From Adiantum capillus-veneris (Eukaryota; Streptophyta; Polypodiopsida; Polypodiales; Pteridaceae): a stretch of 64,000 nucleotides of DNA. The first letter of the stretch is position 1; each line of letters begins with the position of its first letter. Positions 42,205 through 54,132 of the stretch are shown here, piece by piece. Where the stretch lies: the NCBI GenBank assembly GCA_014529385.2, contig CM043958.1, forward strand, positions 118,665,018 to 118,729,017, given 5' to 3'. The notes under the pieces were generated by a model that saw nothing but the letters and a program-made list of their open reading frames with translations, made no database searches and was not told the DNA's origin. Made by a program: the position numbers and the translations under genes.

Positions 42205-42865
42205 CTGCATGACAACCTCACATTCTCTAGCCATGTCCAAATACCCACACACCTCGGTATAGAGGTGCACAAAGATCAAGACCACCGGGTAATAATCTCG
42301 TCTCTATTGGTCAATGCCTATACATTAGGGTTCCTCGTAGGTTTGTTTTTGAAATCTGCTTGTGCTTTCTAAGTATACAAGTCTTTTTTGAAGACCGTTG
42401 CATTTCTAAAGCCCGTTTGCAGTTTTTCTATAATTTGCCGGCTAGCTCTAACAACCTTACATTCTCTAACGATGCCCGATCTTTGCACACCTTGGTCTAA
42501 AGGTGCATGGAGATCAAGACCATCGAGTATTAATCTCATCTTTATTGGTCAATACCTATATAATAGGGTTCAACGTAAGTTTTCTTTGAAATTTGTTTGC
42601 ATTTTTAAGTCTATGTGCTCTGTTGAAGTCTGTTTGCATTATTTTACTATGTTTATTGAATTCCGTTTGCATTTTTGAAGTACACAAGTCCTTTCTAAAA
42701 ACCATTGCAATTCTAAAGTCCATCTAAGATTTCTCTACCATTTGCCGCTAGCTTTAACAACCTCACATTCTCTAGCCATGCCCGATCTCTGCACACCTCT
42801 ATCTATAACTGTATGGAGATCTAGACCACTGGGTAATAATCTCGTCTTTATTGGTCAATGCTTAT
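42205..42865 (+). repeat. Three tandem units of about 250-300 bp
   Basis: Units start at about 42205, 42451 and 42751 with acctcacattctctagccat (or one or two changes), followed by gtgcacaaagatcaagacca, ccgggtaataatctcgtctc, tattggtcaatgcctatac and T-rich tails. The reverse complement lies once in CACTA 1 at 28310-28430. The unit is part of the CACTA 5' noncoding region. Confidence 0.8.
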
Positions 42866-43009
42866 ATATCAAGATTGGGCATAAGTCTGTTTTGAATTTT
42901 TTTTGCGTTTTTTAAGTCTATGTGCGTTGTTGAAGACCATTTGCGTAATTTTACTTTGTTTGTCGAATTCTATTTGCGTTTTGAAGAACACAAGTTGTTA
43001 AGCAGCCAA

Positions 43010-43510
43010 CCCTAGTTAAGCAGTGTGAATACTGGTTAGCCCTATGCAACTAGTCCTAAGTGGCTAAATAAAGAAGGGGGTAGGTATAAGCAATGCGGCT
43101 AAGCAACTTAATACCTAAGCAACTAGGCCCTAACGGCTAGCCGGAGGTGGCTAACACTAAGCAGCTAGCCCTAAGCATGTAGCCTTCAATGGCCTAAATA
43201 TAGAGTAGTCTGGCCTAAGCGGCTAAGTGACTAAATACCTAAGTGGATAGCTTTAAGCGAAAATCCCTAATAAACCGTCTAAATATATATTAGACGTACA
43301 TGACTAGCCATAAGAGGCTAAGTGGCTAAATAACAAGCTAGTTGAGCTGCGTGTAGAGCTAAGCAAGCTCAGCTAAACAATTCAATACCTAAGTAGCTAG
43401 CTTTAATTAAGCATCTATCCTTAATCGGTTTAAATACAGATCAGTCCTAAGCAGTGAAACAACTTATTATCTAAACGGTTAGACTTAAGGGAATAACCCT
43501 AATTAAATCA
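43010..43510. repeat. Degenerate CTAAGCRGCTAG repeat
   Basis: Variants of ctaagcagctagccctaagc and gcggctaagtgactaaatac fill about 500 bases. The unit is about 10-12 bases and strongly diverged. It lies near the expected outer end of CACTA 2. Confidence 0.7.
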
Positions 43511-43910
43511 ATAGACCAAAGCGAACAAGTATGTCCGATTGGCATAACATCGCTTTGTCCTAAGTGATTGACATAACAACATCGATCACCGATTTACAAA
43601 TTAACAAATAAACCTAATCAAAGGTACTTAGAACCTAACACTGAGAGATACCCCTCCCTAGGGGTCTATGCACAAAATATACAATCTACACTTTTGTACA
43701 ATTATCAACATACATCAGAGTTGCGGAATCATTTGCATAGGGGAGGAGTTCTCAGTGCCCAACCAAGCATGGAGTTTAGGCCATGAGCCGGACTGCATCC
43801 AGAGGCACCTAGTGACTAGTGATGCCCCAATTGGGTGCTATGAATGAAAGCATAGTCAATAGAAATATAACATTGTGGAGGGTGAATATATGTGTACACC
43901 GCATTGCGGG

Positions 43911-43964
<54 letters not shown>

Positions 43965-44894
43965 GAGAGAGAAAAGTGGAGGGTGAAATAGAGTGCACTG
44001 AGACGTGAGAGAATGTCAACAAAGAATCTTTAAATGCCTCATCTAAATGAAACACACAACCATGTATTAATGCAATGACAAAATCAGGATATACCATAAC
44101 ATCAAAAGTTTATGACAAAATAAATAGCAAAGCACCGAACCCTGTGTAGGGATCGATCGGTCCACCCATCCACATCTACTTTACTACGTACAGAGAGAGT
44201 TTCACTTCCCCAGGAGCGAGCTAGAATACCTCTAACCTACCTGAGCTAGACATAAGTTGAGGCCGCTTCGCCTCCCTCCATGAACCTGAGCTCTGAAAGG
44301 ATACCAAGTACTAGTAGGTGGTAGAGTATCAATACCAACCATACCAGTTTAGGCACCACGCCTCTTTGATGCCCACAATCGGGTGTGTAGGCAAAGCCAA
44401 GGCAAATTCCCTGACGCGTTAGCCGTGTAGGTCATTCAACCCGCGACGCAGTAACCGTGTAGATGAGCCTAACAAAAAAAGAAGAAGACTTAGGTAACAT
44501 CCCTGATCCAACAAAGCCCTAGATCAACGACTCTTTAGTTTAAGGCTAAGCGATGTAGGTGATATTAAAAGACAAGCTTGAGGATGACAAGTTAAGGTGT
44601 CAGATGTACACACCTGCTATATTTGATAGTTTTCGAAGCAAGTAGCTATTTTTATGAAAATTCAAGACGAGGTAGATTTAAACGTGACGATCGCGTCTAG
44701 GTGGGTGCAAGCACGTCAAAACTTACTTTATTTGGACAAAAGTGACAATAAAAGTAAATTATTTTTTTTGAAAATCTTGCATCAATATATTCATCATTAG
44801 TTCATTAGAGGTTTTAAAATTGCCAAAAATAAAAACTTTCTATTTATGATCAAAATGTCATGATATGAATCCTTTACATGGGAATCCCCTCTGC
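43511..44894. other. Noncoding region with one (GA)n run
   Basis: A (GA) run lies at about 43915-43962. I recognise no gene, RNA or element end in the rest. Confidence 0.4.
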
Positions 44895-46297
44895 AAGGGT
44901 GCCAGAGACCTTATAGTACTTGGCAATACCTGCTATTGAAAGAAAACATCGTACTTGGCAATATCTTGGTCGAGATGTATGCCAGATGTTGTCTACTTTC
45001 AAAAGCCTAAAAAAGTGCTTGAAGTGCTACCTATCTAGGAAGCCATCTCTTGGATATTTTTTATTGTGGCATATTCCCAACAACACCAGCAAGGCTTGGA
45101 AGCCTTGGGTTGTTTTTAGAGGATGCGAAGTGATGGAATCTCTCTAGATGCAATTATTTATGCTTGTATTTTGAAGGCATGTGACACTACACAACACACT
45201 GATATCGGCAACAGAATTCTCAATGATATTGTTAGTTAGGGGCTATTGAAAGAAAACGTTGAGATTTCTAATGCCTTGATCGATGTGAATGTCAAATGAG
45301 GTGTACTTCAAAAAGCACAAAAAGTGCTTGAGCAGCTACAACATGTTGTCTCTTGGACTTCTTTCATTGCATGATATAGCTAATAGGGGCAAGGCCATGA
45401 AGCTCTTGAATGATTTCAACAGCGGATGCCAAGCGAGGGCATCTCTCCAATGCAATCACTTATGCTTGCTTCTTGAAGGCGTGTGTCACCACTCAACATG
45501 ATGATCCGAGAAAAAGAATTCACGATGCTACTGTTAGTCAAGGGGCTGTTGAAAAAAAATGTGGATGAAATCAATTATGCTTTCAACTTGAACGCATGTG
45601 GCACTACGCAATACACCAATATGGGCAAAAGAATTCATGATCATATTGTTAGTCAAGAGCTGTTGAGAGAAAATATTGTGCTTCGCAATTCTTTGGTCAA
45701 CGTGTATGCCAAATGCTATTTACTTCCAAAACCATAAAAAGTACTCCCTCTCTTGGAATGCTATGAATGCGGGATATTTGCCCAACAAGAGCAATGCTAT
45801 GAAGATCAGTGCTATTTTCACAAGAAACGAGGTTGTCTCTCCATAGGGAATTACCTACACTTGCATTTTGAAGGCATGTGGCACTATGCAAGACATTTAT
45901 ATCGGCAAAAGAATTTTGAACAATGATATTGTTAGTTAGGAGCTCTTGAGACAAAATGTTGTGCTTGGCAAAGCACTGAAAGTGCTTTAGGAGTTATCTC
46001 TCTAGGATGCTGTCTCTTGAAATTTATTGATTGTAGGATATGCCAAATGGAAGAAAGGTCAGGAAGCTTTGGGTCGCTTTCGATGGATGCAAAATGAGGG
46101 TATTTCTCCATATGTAGTCACTAATGATTTCATCTTGGAAGCATGTGGCACCACTCAAGATGCTACTCATGGCAAAAGGATTCAAAATGATATTGTTACC
46201 CTCGGGCTGTTAAGAGAAAACGTCATGCTTGCCGTTGCCTTGATCACCATGTATGCCAAATGTGTTGTACTTTAGAAAGCACAGAAAGTGCTTGAGG
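44895..46297 (+). pseudogene. PPR (PLS-type) pseudogene
   Basis: Across several frames the sequence repeats a pattern of about 300 bases. It begins with codons for LLRENIVLxNxLVxxYAKC, follows with QKAQKVLEQL and VVSWTSFIAxY, then QGHEALE.F..M.SEGISP, then Y..ILKACGTTQ.T.MGKRI. This is the P-L-S repeat cycle of plant PLS PPR proteins that bind organelle RNA. At least five cycles are visible, for example 45566-45737 (YAFNLNACGTTQYTNMGKRI) and 46027-46275 (FILEACGTTQDATHGKRIQN). Many stops and frameshifts interrupt it. No E or DYW domain is seen before the break at about 46300. Confidence 0.85.
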
Positions 46298-46736
46298 AGA
46301 AACTGCCTGGCGTTTTAACACTCCATCACAAGAAACTACCTAGATTAGCAATTTAGCCTTGCGTTTTTAGATTTCAGCCCTTGGCACTCGCCTGGATCAG
46401 CTCACTGCTTGCGTTTCCACTGCAACCCAAACCTTCAACAACCCATTGAGCCTTTCCTCAACCATTTCCTTGCCGCATCCACTGCTCCCATTGCTACCCA
46501 TCATCTGATTCATCAAGATTTGCATTTTCAGCCCTGCTTTACGTGACAAATTGGTCGTGTTTTTGCAGCTTGCTTTCAATCCTTGTTTTCTCTCACATTG
46601 GGAGTCCAAATTAACCCCATATCTACCCTTGGTGGCCTTTAGCAACCCTCATTGACACGGATCCAAAGGTGCATCAAATTATCTTGGAGGTGCTTCATTT
46701 TGAAGAGGTATCATAGCAACATTCCCCATTCAAGCA

Positions 46737-46779
<43 letters not shown>

Positions 46780-46800
46780 CTTCTCGACCTTGTATCAAAT
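46298..46800. other. Insertion or spacer inside the PPR pseudogene
   Basis: PPR homology is interrupted here. The minus-strand frame 46397-46645 (82 residues) has no similarity that I recognise. A (CT) run lies at about 46737-46777. Confidence 0.4.
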
Positions 46801-47690
46801 TCACCATGATGTAACTCTTTCTTTTCATAGGTCAATATGGCCCTTAAAAGACTTTAATATAGCATTTCTTTCATTTCTCTCTCACACAAATACTAATAAC
46901 ACAATGCTTAGCATTTTCTTGGTCTACATGTAGGCCAAATGTGGCTCACTTTACAAAGCACAAAAACTGCTTGGGGAGCTGCTTGTCCGGGATGTCATCT
47001 TTTGGAATCCACTGATTTTCGATGCTCAACAAGAATAGCGCCATGAAGCTTTGTACTATTTTACATAGATACCGACCAAGAGTGTCTCTCTAGTTGCAAT
47101 CACCTATGCTTGCATCTTGAAGATGTGTGACACCATGCAAAACGCTGTAATGTACAAAAGAATGCTCAATTGAAATCAACTTTACTTTGTTCTTGTGCAT
47201 AGGTCAATATGTCCCTTAGAAGACTTTAGTATAACATTTCATTCATTTCTCTCACGCAAACATTAAAAGCCTAATGATTAGCATTGACTTGGTTGACAAG
47301 TATGCCAAATGTGGTGCACTTTACCAAGCATAAAAAGTGCTTGGGGAACTGCTCTCCACCATGTCATCTTTTGGAGTGCATTGATTTTCGATGCCCAAAT
47401 CTACTAAAATAATATGGCGGAAGGGGATCCCTTTACACGTGTCGCAATCTACGACCTGAAGACTAAAGTCCAAAACAGAGAGAGGCCACCGAAGACGGCC
47501 GGCCGTACTAGTTCCCAATAGGGCCAACTTTTGGCTATTTACCAATAGAGAGTGTCTCCCTCGTTTCAATCACCTATGCATGCATCTTCCAGACGTGTGA
47601 CACCATGCAAAACATTGATATGTGCAAAGGAATTCTTGTACATAAGCATGTGACACTATGCAAGATGCTAATATTTACAAAATAATTCGA
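46801..47690 (+). pseudogene. PPR repeat remnants in two tandem copies
   Basis: Copies at about 46797-47160 and 47174-47690 share ataggtcaatatggccctta, ttcatttctctc, tatgccaaatgtg, gcacttta-caaagca, tgcttggggagctgct and gttgatttt-like stretches. Each encodes one eroded PPR unit (YAKCGSLYKAQKLLGELLVR in the first, YAKCGALYQA in the second, then ITYACILKMCDTMQN). They continue the pseudogene at 44895-46297 beyond the break and arose by a local duplication of about 380 bases. Confidence 0.75.
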
Positions 47691-47708
47691 AAAAAACCAA
47701 GACAGCTA

Positions 47709-47744
<36 letters not shown>

Positions 47745-48604
47745 CATAATCACCAAGAGGGCTTACCTGCAGTCTTAGGCAGCTCCAACACTATGCAAGA
47801 CACTTATAGTTACAAAAAAAAAAAAAAAAAACCCGAGAGAGAGAAGGGAGCAAGAGAGGAATTTGTTTCTCCCTCCTGCTCATGATTGTGCCTTCACCGC
47901 CACTCCTTCCCCCACGACTTCCCGTAAAGCTTAATTAAAGCTGCTCCTTGTGTTCGCTTGTGCCATGTGGCACATGGCAAAGCACGCCTCTTTAGTTGAG
48001 TAAGATAAGATAAGATAAAATTTGCAGTATTTGTGCTGAAGTTTCATGGTGGGAAAAGTTGAACTTGTGTTTTACTTTTGTTTGCAGCTCCTCACAAGTT
48101 CAAATTGCAAACTAAAATGAACGCGTTACATTAGTAGCACTGCATTGTTGCTTCCCATGTGCTTTTTTCTTTTAAAACTTAGAGACTACACTTGCCAAGA
48201 AATCACGATAGGCCAACCAAGCAAGATTAGTTCTGTATTGAAATCTTTTTTAGCAAAACTCACAAATGTGAGTGAATTATATTAATCAACCCAAATAGTT
48301 ACAAGGTCTTGTCATGCTCGTGTTGAGCCATGACATCATCCATGGACCCAAATTACATCGGCTAACAAGACAGCCACCCCAACCAACTTATCCTTGATAC
48401 ATAAGGTCCATTATCATATTCTTCTGAGAACTTCTAATTACCGATAGCCAAGACTTTCCCCCGTCCTAGGCATGCCCTCTGCTGACAACAAGGCACAAGT
48501 AGTCCTAGACCAATCCTCCGATTGTTGCTTGCGCCCGAGCGTCCATATTAGCACTTTACTTTCTTGTATAATTTTTGCGAAGCTTGCCACCTCAAGGAAC
48601 CGCC
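47691..48604. other. Noncoding, with (CT)n and poly-A
   Basis: (CT) run 47712-47741, and an A run 47813-47831 just before a purine-rich accgagagagaga stretch. I see no gene. The poly-A could mark a retroposed end, but no matching body or target duplication is evident. Confidence 0.4.
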
Positions 48605-49150
48605 GTATTAGTTTTGTATTGAGATCTTACAACATCTCTAGACTTGATGATTGCGGGAAAAAAATGTAAACATTTTATAAAGGTCCACTCAAATCTCATG
48701 CAACATTTAAGGAAACTTTTGGAAAATCTTGTCATTCTTTTTAAAAGCATGTTTGTTGTAAACAAGAGAATCAAATGGACTCGCTATAATATCATGCTCA
48801 CACTTTTGTTCCTCTTTTTTTAATGCACTTTGCAAGTTGGTTGGATGGGAACTAGCAATAGTTGAGATGTTGTTGTCTTCATACCATTGTTTGATTTTTG
48901 TAAGCCCTACCATTGAAATGGAGATCTCCAAACGTGCATTTTGTGTTGTAAAGGTGAGACATACATGTTACAATGCCATGGACGTTTTATTGGCATAATC
49001 AAGTGGATAAAGAAATTGATCTTGCAACAAGAAGAGCTTTGCAATAATTGCATTGGTTTTTCCAAAGAGAAAATCGAGTTTTTCATCAATTTTGAATAGT
49101 CTACGAACCAATACTGTTCTAGGTAAGTGTGCCTTAGCTTCCAATCATAC
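48605..49150 (-). repeat. Inverted repeat, left copy
   Basis: Its reverse complement aligns with 55770-56275: ctaatgaaaaaactc, ttggaaa, accaatg, ttgcaagatca, tttatccacttga, tgccaat, acgt, tggagatct, gtagggcttaca, ctcttgt and tctagagatgtt occur in order. Small indels separate the copies. No protein is recognised in either. Confidence 0.75.
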
Positions 49151-50800
49151 TTGTTACTTGGTAAGCCTAATGAAATTCTCCACAACAACGAGCCTCATAA
49201 ATGTGGCCGTTTGCATGTGGCCGGTGGGCTCGACACTTTTCCTACACTTACTAACTCACTAACCCTTATTGTTATATACTAAAATAAATAAAGAGACACA
49301 CACTCTCTCTTGACTTTGCTGTGTGTTTCCCCCAAAGTGCCTTTTCTCCTCTTCTTCTTCCCCCTTCCTGCACACATGTGCACGAGTGGTCTCCGCCCTT
49401 CGACTGGTATGAATGCATGTATTTTGATCCTAAGCCCCAATCGTGTGTGCAAGGAATCGAAGCAAGGATTGGAATCTCAACAAGCATTTTGGATTTGAAT
49501 TCTGAAGCAGTCGAGGAGTGCAGAATTCGGGTCTGAGTTGGAGAAGCAAGCCATCGGGTACCATTGGAGAGCTTATGAGTAGCAAGAAATTCCAAAAGCT
49601 CGCGACCAACAGTGAGCATTGGGAGGATTTGTGAGCTAGAAAGATTGAACGATATCTATAGGAAGTTGGGCTAGGAAAAGGGAAGCTTGACAATTAAATC
49701 GACATCGGTGACACTTTTCGACTAACACACATTGGAGTTCCCGTGGATGGCGGACCATTTCGTGCAGACTATTGCATTTGCAACATGCCTGAGTGAGGTA
49801 CCTCTTTCATAGAGGAGTGACACACGACATCGACATTGACGACATCGACTACGTTTTTGGCCTAGTTTTGGCTTTGAGCATTGGCGTTCTTGTTATTCCG
49901 CGTCTGACGATAGAAACTGGCATTAGCTTCCTAGTCTACATCAACGCAAAAAAGTTCTCACAGCAAGTTTAAAGGGGGGATTTTGAGCCCATTTACACCT
50001 ATTTCTCTAGGTTTTAAGACACGCACATGTACAACGCCTTCACATGCACTCTCAGGGCAGTCACTTTGGCACCAGTTTTTTGTGCAGAGGGTTATGCATT
50101 GAGAGATGCATATTTTTCTTGAGCACATACAATTCTATTGAGCTCTTTTGAGAGCAAATAGCCCCACAAGGATTTTGTTTACTACATGTGGCAGCTCTTG
50201 CCTGTTTGTGCGTGATTACTCATGTACATCGAGTTGTGGTTACTACCTACTGTATACTATGTGGAGTCATTTCTTGGCGTTTTTTTGGTAGTTTTTTGGC
50301 TGTTTCTAAGACTTGGACCGCAAGAGCCCTTTCTGAGATTGTGGCTAGTCCTTATGTCCGCTTTAGCCTTTGGAGGGTCCTATGTGAGGTTTTCTTGAGT
50401 TGGGGAATTCTTGAATGTTGAGATACCTTTGGTGATACTAGTTGCTGGAGTTTCCCACTATGGTATCCTTGCAATAGGTTATGTATCTTGTCAAATGTTT
50501 TTCTTAACGCCAAGTATGGCGATCATTTGGTAGTGACAGTTAATAGTCTATGCCTAGATTCACTCTTTTGAGCTGGTTTTCATGCATCTTATGCATCATG
50601 TGGGTTGAGTTTTCACTCCCCACACAAAGGAGACTCTGTAAAAAAAATTACGAGTTTGTTTATGCGTTTCATGACTTTTATGACAGTTTGAGCACAATTT
50701 TTGGCTTAAGATTTTGCTCTTGTTACAAGGCAGCTTCTGTCAAAATCTCACCCAGCTTTCTTGCCATAACTTTTGGCATCCTAGGTTAGTGCTCAAGTCT
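49151..50800. other. No gene recognised, possibly the 5' part of a copia element
   Basis: Mixed sequence before the copia gag at 50808. Part of it may be that element's LTR and leader, but I find no TG...CA pair or primer binding site that I trust. Open frames at 49272-49619 and 49310-49536 overlap on opposite strands and have no support. Confidence 0.35.
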
Positions 50801-50807
50801 TGCAAAC

Positions 50808-51330
50808 ATGGCCTTTTATGATGACAAGGACATTTATAATATTTGAAAGTTCAATGGCACGAATTTTTGTATGTGAAACAACAAATCCAAGATGTACCGA
50901 CCCAAAAAGGTCAACTAGATCCCATCTTTGAGCGTTCAGAGGGAAATGGCTACAAAAAAACGCAATGGAAGATGTTAGATGCAAAACTAAGGTCCACTAT
51001 TTACTTACATTTAGCCAAATTTGTCTATTTCACTATAGTGAATGAAACTACTTCTAAATCCTTATGGGATAAGCTATGTACAATACTTATGAGAGAAAAA
51101 GTGCAAGCAACAAAGTGTACTTGATGAATAATATTTTGAAGCTTCGCATAAAAGAAGGTGATACAATTTTTAAGCATTTGAATGCATTCAATGTATTTTT
51201 CATTCAATGGACGTCTCAAGGACTAGAGTTTGATGGCAAAGTGTGGTCTATCTTCTTATTGTGCTCTCTACCCTCTTCGTGGGGATATATTTTGCACAAA
51301 AAGCATCAATTTTTCACTTGAAGGCAAGTT
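50808..51330 (+). pseudogene. Ty1/copia gag (UBN2-type) fragment
   Basis: The likely start is the ATG at 50810 (MAFYDDKDIYN). A frameshift leads to VKQQIQDVPTQKGQLDPIFE, KLRSTIYLHLAKFVYFTIVN and TSKSLWDKLCTI, and another to KVYLMNNILKLRIKEGDTIF, KHLNAFNVFF and LLCSLPSSWGYILH. This order, including the LW.kL...Y, the LMNNILKLRIKEG type helix and LLxSLPSSW, is the gag polyprotein domain of copia elements. No zinc knuckle, protease or integrase follows, so only the gag part was kept. Confidence 0.8.
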
Positions 51331-52402
51331 GGTTTACAATGTACTACTATGGATGGGTTTCCTCACCTCACTCTTAGCTTATTGTAGACATAGTGAGAAC
51401 CATGAACATAGTTGTCAATCCAACAAACGAATCTGACTCGACTAGTGCATGGAGGCTACAAAAGGGTGTCAATCTCTTGGAAAACAACAGACAACTCACA
51501 TCTAGCACACGCTACACTCAAATGACCTAAGTCATCAAAAGCTAGTTGCTAAGCGGCAAGCAAACCATGATCGTTACAACATCAAATGACATCCGAATGC
51601 TATGAAACTTCTAGAACAATTATATAATACCTAAGCAAACATGGTTATGGTCTCAAATCTCACTTGCAATGATGGGCAAAAAATGCGATTATCAATAGTA
51701 GTGAGATTTGACCTAGTCGTTTTTTACCCCGAATGCATCTAAATGCTTAAATGATACCACTATACTCCGCCTATACTTACTTTGTGATTTCCTAGCTTAA
51801 ATGCCTACTTATGATGAAATTAGGGTGCAGGTGAGCGACGTAAAATTCTACAATTTATCATGATATGTTTACGTCAACGTGTAGAGCTCTTACCTATGGT
51901 TGCAATGCAACGGACGGCACTGCAATGTGACAACCGGCAAGGAAGATAGAAGCATGAGAAGGAGAGAAGAGAGCTCGTAAGCTCACGTTGTGTATTTCTT
52001 ATCCAAAAACTTAATAATAATTATACAAAACTGGCTTTTATATCTTAGCCAATGTTTCTTAGGTCAAAAACTAATCATCTGGGAGCTCTAACCAAGGATA
52101 AACTAATACAATCTGGAAGCTTATAGCTATGGCCCATAGATTACAATATCCGCTTGTTCAATAGGTGCTACAATATTCTCGATTTATCAATAGAGTAAGT
52201 GTTTCTACAATGAAGCTCCCGAAAAATGTTACATGGGTTAGCTTGCTGCTAACATTTTCCCATTCCTCAACTATGTCGTCCCTTGACACAGTTTCATGGA
52301 CTGAAGTAGTCTTTGGGTTGACGTCTTGTGAGCCGTTCTTTAAGTGCTTGAAGAGCTTTTTGATATTTTATGTGTTGTTCTTTCTCAAGGACTTGCAAAA
52401 AT
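51331..52402. other. No gene recognised
   Basis: Mixed sequence after the copia gag. A TATA-like ctggcttttatatcttagcc lies near 52030. No LTR boundary could be set. Confidence 0.35.
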
Positions 52403-54132
52403 CTAAATAGTAACTTTATTCTTTAGTTCTATGGTTGAATATATGACGAACCTTGCAGCAGTTAAATTGATGATTACTAGTCCGAATATCTTTGTATGCC
52501 ATGTGAAGAACCCGGTGTTAAAATATTCTTCAAATGCCAACATATTGCTCGATGGCAAGAGCATGCATCTAGCATAGAAGCCGTAAAGGACTTCTTCTGA
52601 AGGTTTCCCACTTAAATCATAGCATAAGCCATGGTTATTTTCTAAAAAGGACATCCATGGGGCTTCTCTTTGTTCAAGCTCATAAAAAACTTGGATACAT
52701 GTGAGCAGCATTCTGCAGATTTTAAAAAGCATTGCATATCAGAGGTCAAGGAGGCTCTTGAATAAGTTCATGGTGCCCATTAGGGTTTTCACCATGTATT
52801 CTTCAATTGCCGATCCTTGCTCTGGAGACAGTTTCGGGTAGTTAAGCCAAGTCGGCCTCTTTTTTTCTAGTGCTTCATGTGCTTGCTATGTCCTCACCCT
52901 TGGTAAATGACAAAATGTTGGGTCCTTTTGAATTACCTTCAGTTTTTGTTGAGCCAATTTTTCCTCCATGTGGAGTGGAGAGCATCTGACCCCTATTCTT
53001 GCATATCCCGGTAGAGTCTTTCTTTTACTTGCAACAGCTCCACATTTATCAAAGGATATGACAGTGACTGTTGATGCCATTGAGTATTGATTTAATTGGG
53101 AGTGAGATTAGCTACATTGACAAAGTAAAGAACCCTCAACTCCCAATCCATAGTCGCTTTCCATTCAACATCCACTTTAGAATCTTGAACAATTTGCTCT
53201 CTAAGTGCATCTTCTTCAACTTTAGAGAGCTGGACCATTGGCACTTGTTCCTCGTCTCTGATTGGTACCTGGAATTGAAAATTTTTTGTCTACCCTTCAG
53301 TGGCTTGTGGTTATATTTGCAAAAGAGATTCATGGTATCTCTAGATTTGGTTGTTCAGATGTACCTGCCTCCTTCTGAGTTTCCACGTTCCCTTCTCTCA
53401 ACAACAACTGATTGGCTTTTTTCAATTCTTCTATCTCTTTAAGCAATTTCTCTTCTCTTTGCATGCGGATTAGAACGAGGTCCCTTCTTTGTTATTGTTC
53501 GAGCTTCAACTCAAGTTTCAATTTTTTGTTTTTTCTTTCTAAAGTTTTTTAAACTTCATCAGTTCCTTTGAGTGAAGCTACTACTAGGTTTTCCCTTATT
53601 TTCTTTAGAAATGCCACTTGGTCATTCATTCTCTACTCTGAGTATTGCAAATAAGCATTTGCTACATTTAGTTATACTTGGAGCTTTTGTACTGACTAAG
53701 TAGTGCTCATAAGTTCATTTGTCACTTCAGCTAGCTTCTGCTCCTTGCTTTTAGAGGCATCTGATAGCTTTGTGAGGAGCTCCCCTAGTTCTTTGATCTC
53801 TTTTTCTTGCTTTTCCTTGATGTTTTGGTGTTGTTCTATGTCATTCTTGAGCTCTTTGATTTGGCCTTCAAGATTTTGAATGATACTCATTTTGTCTTCA
53901 AGCTCGCTTTGGAGAGCATCACCTCTTTAGCACCGCGGCTAAGAGCTGTTGTTCGCATTTTATCCATCATCAGTTGCATTTGCTTTGCATATCCATTGAC
54001 TTGGGTGATAGCTTCATCCGTTTTTCCGCTCTTTGGATTCTGCTTGAGGCTCTCTGGAAGGTCTAGCCTCATCTTTGGTTGTCTTGTTTCATTGACTTGG
54101 GTCATACCACTTGTGCCCACATTTTGCTCCAT
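52403..54132 (-). pseudogene. Unknown coiled-coil gene, minus strand, broken
   Basis: Read from 54132: MEQNVGTSGMTQVNETRQPK, then QVNGYAKQMQLMMDKMRTTA. After a shift of frame near 53900 a long heptad-repeat stretch follows: SIIQNLEGQIKELKNDIEQH, KEKQEKEIKELGELLTKLSD, KEQKLAEVTNELMSTT, then LLKEIEELKKANQLLLRERE to about 53400. Further down, KCGAVASKRKTLPGYARIGV (52886-53080) and ICRMLLTCIQVFYELEQREA, FLENNHGLCYDLSGKPSEEV, LYGFYARCMLLPSS (52403-52732) look like conserved globular exons. I do not recognise the family. Stops and frameshifts make it a pseudogene unless several introns are present. Confidence 0.5.

Larger units (their letters stand above)
36880..43000 (-). mobile_element. CACTA (En/Spm) DNA transposon 2, minus strand, disrupted
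   Basis: The terminus CACTATAACACGTCACAG at 36880 opens a stretch with subterminal repeats. Minus-strand TNP2 pieces follow at 41740-41280 (N-terminal), 38710-38560 (possible central zinc motif) and 38342-37560 (DUF4218). The 5' noncoding units at 42205-42865 match those in CACTA 1. The far terminus was not found, so the right limit is an estimate. An unrelated coiled-coil gene sits between the TNP2 pieces. Confidence 0.65.

Noticed and set aside
47813-47831. Poly-A tail of a retroposed gene or SINE
   Set aside because: No matching body, promoter box or target duplication was found next to it.
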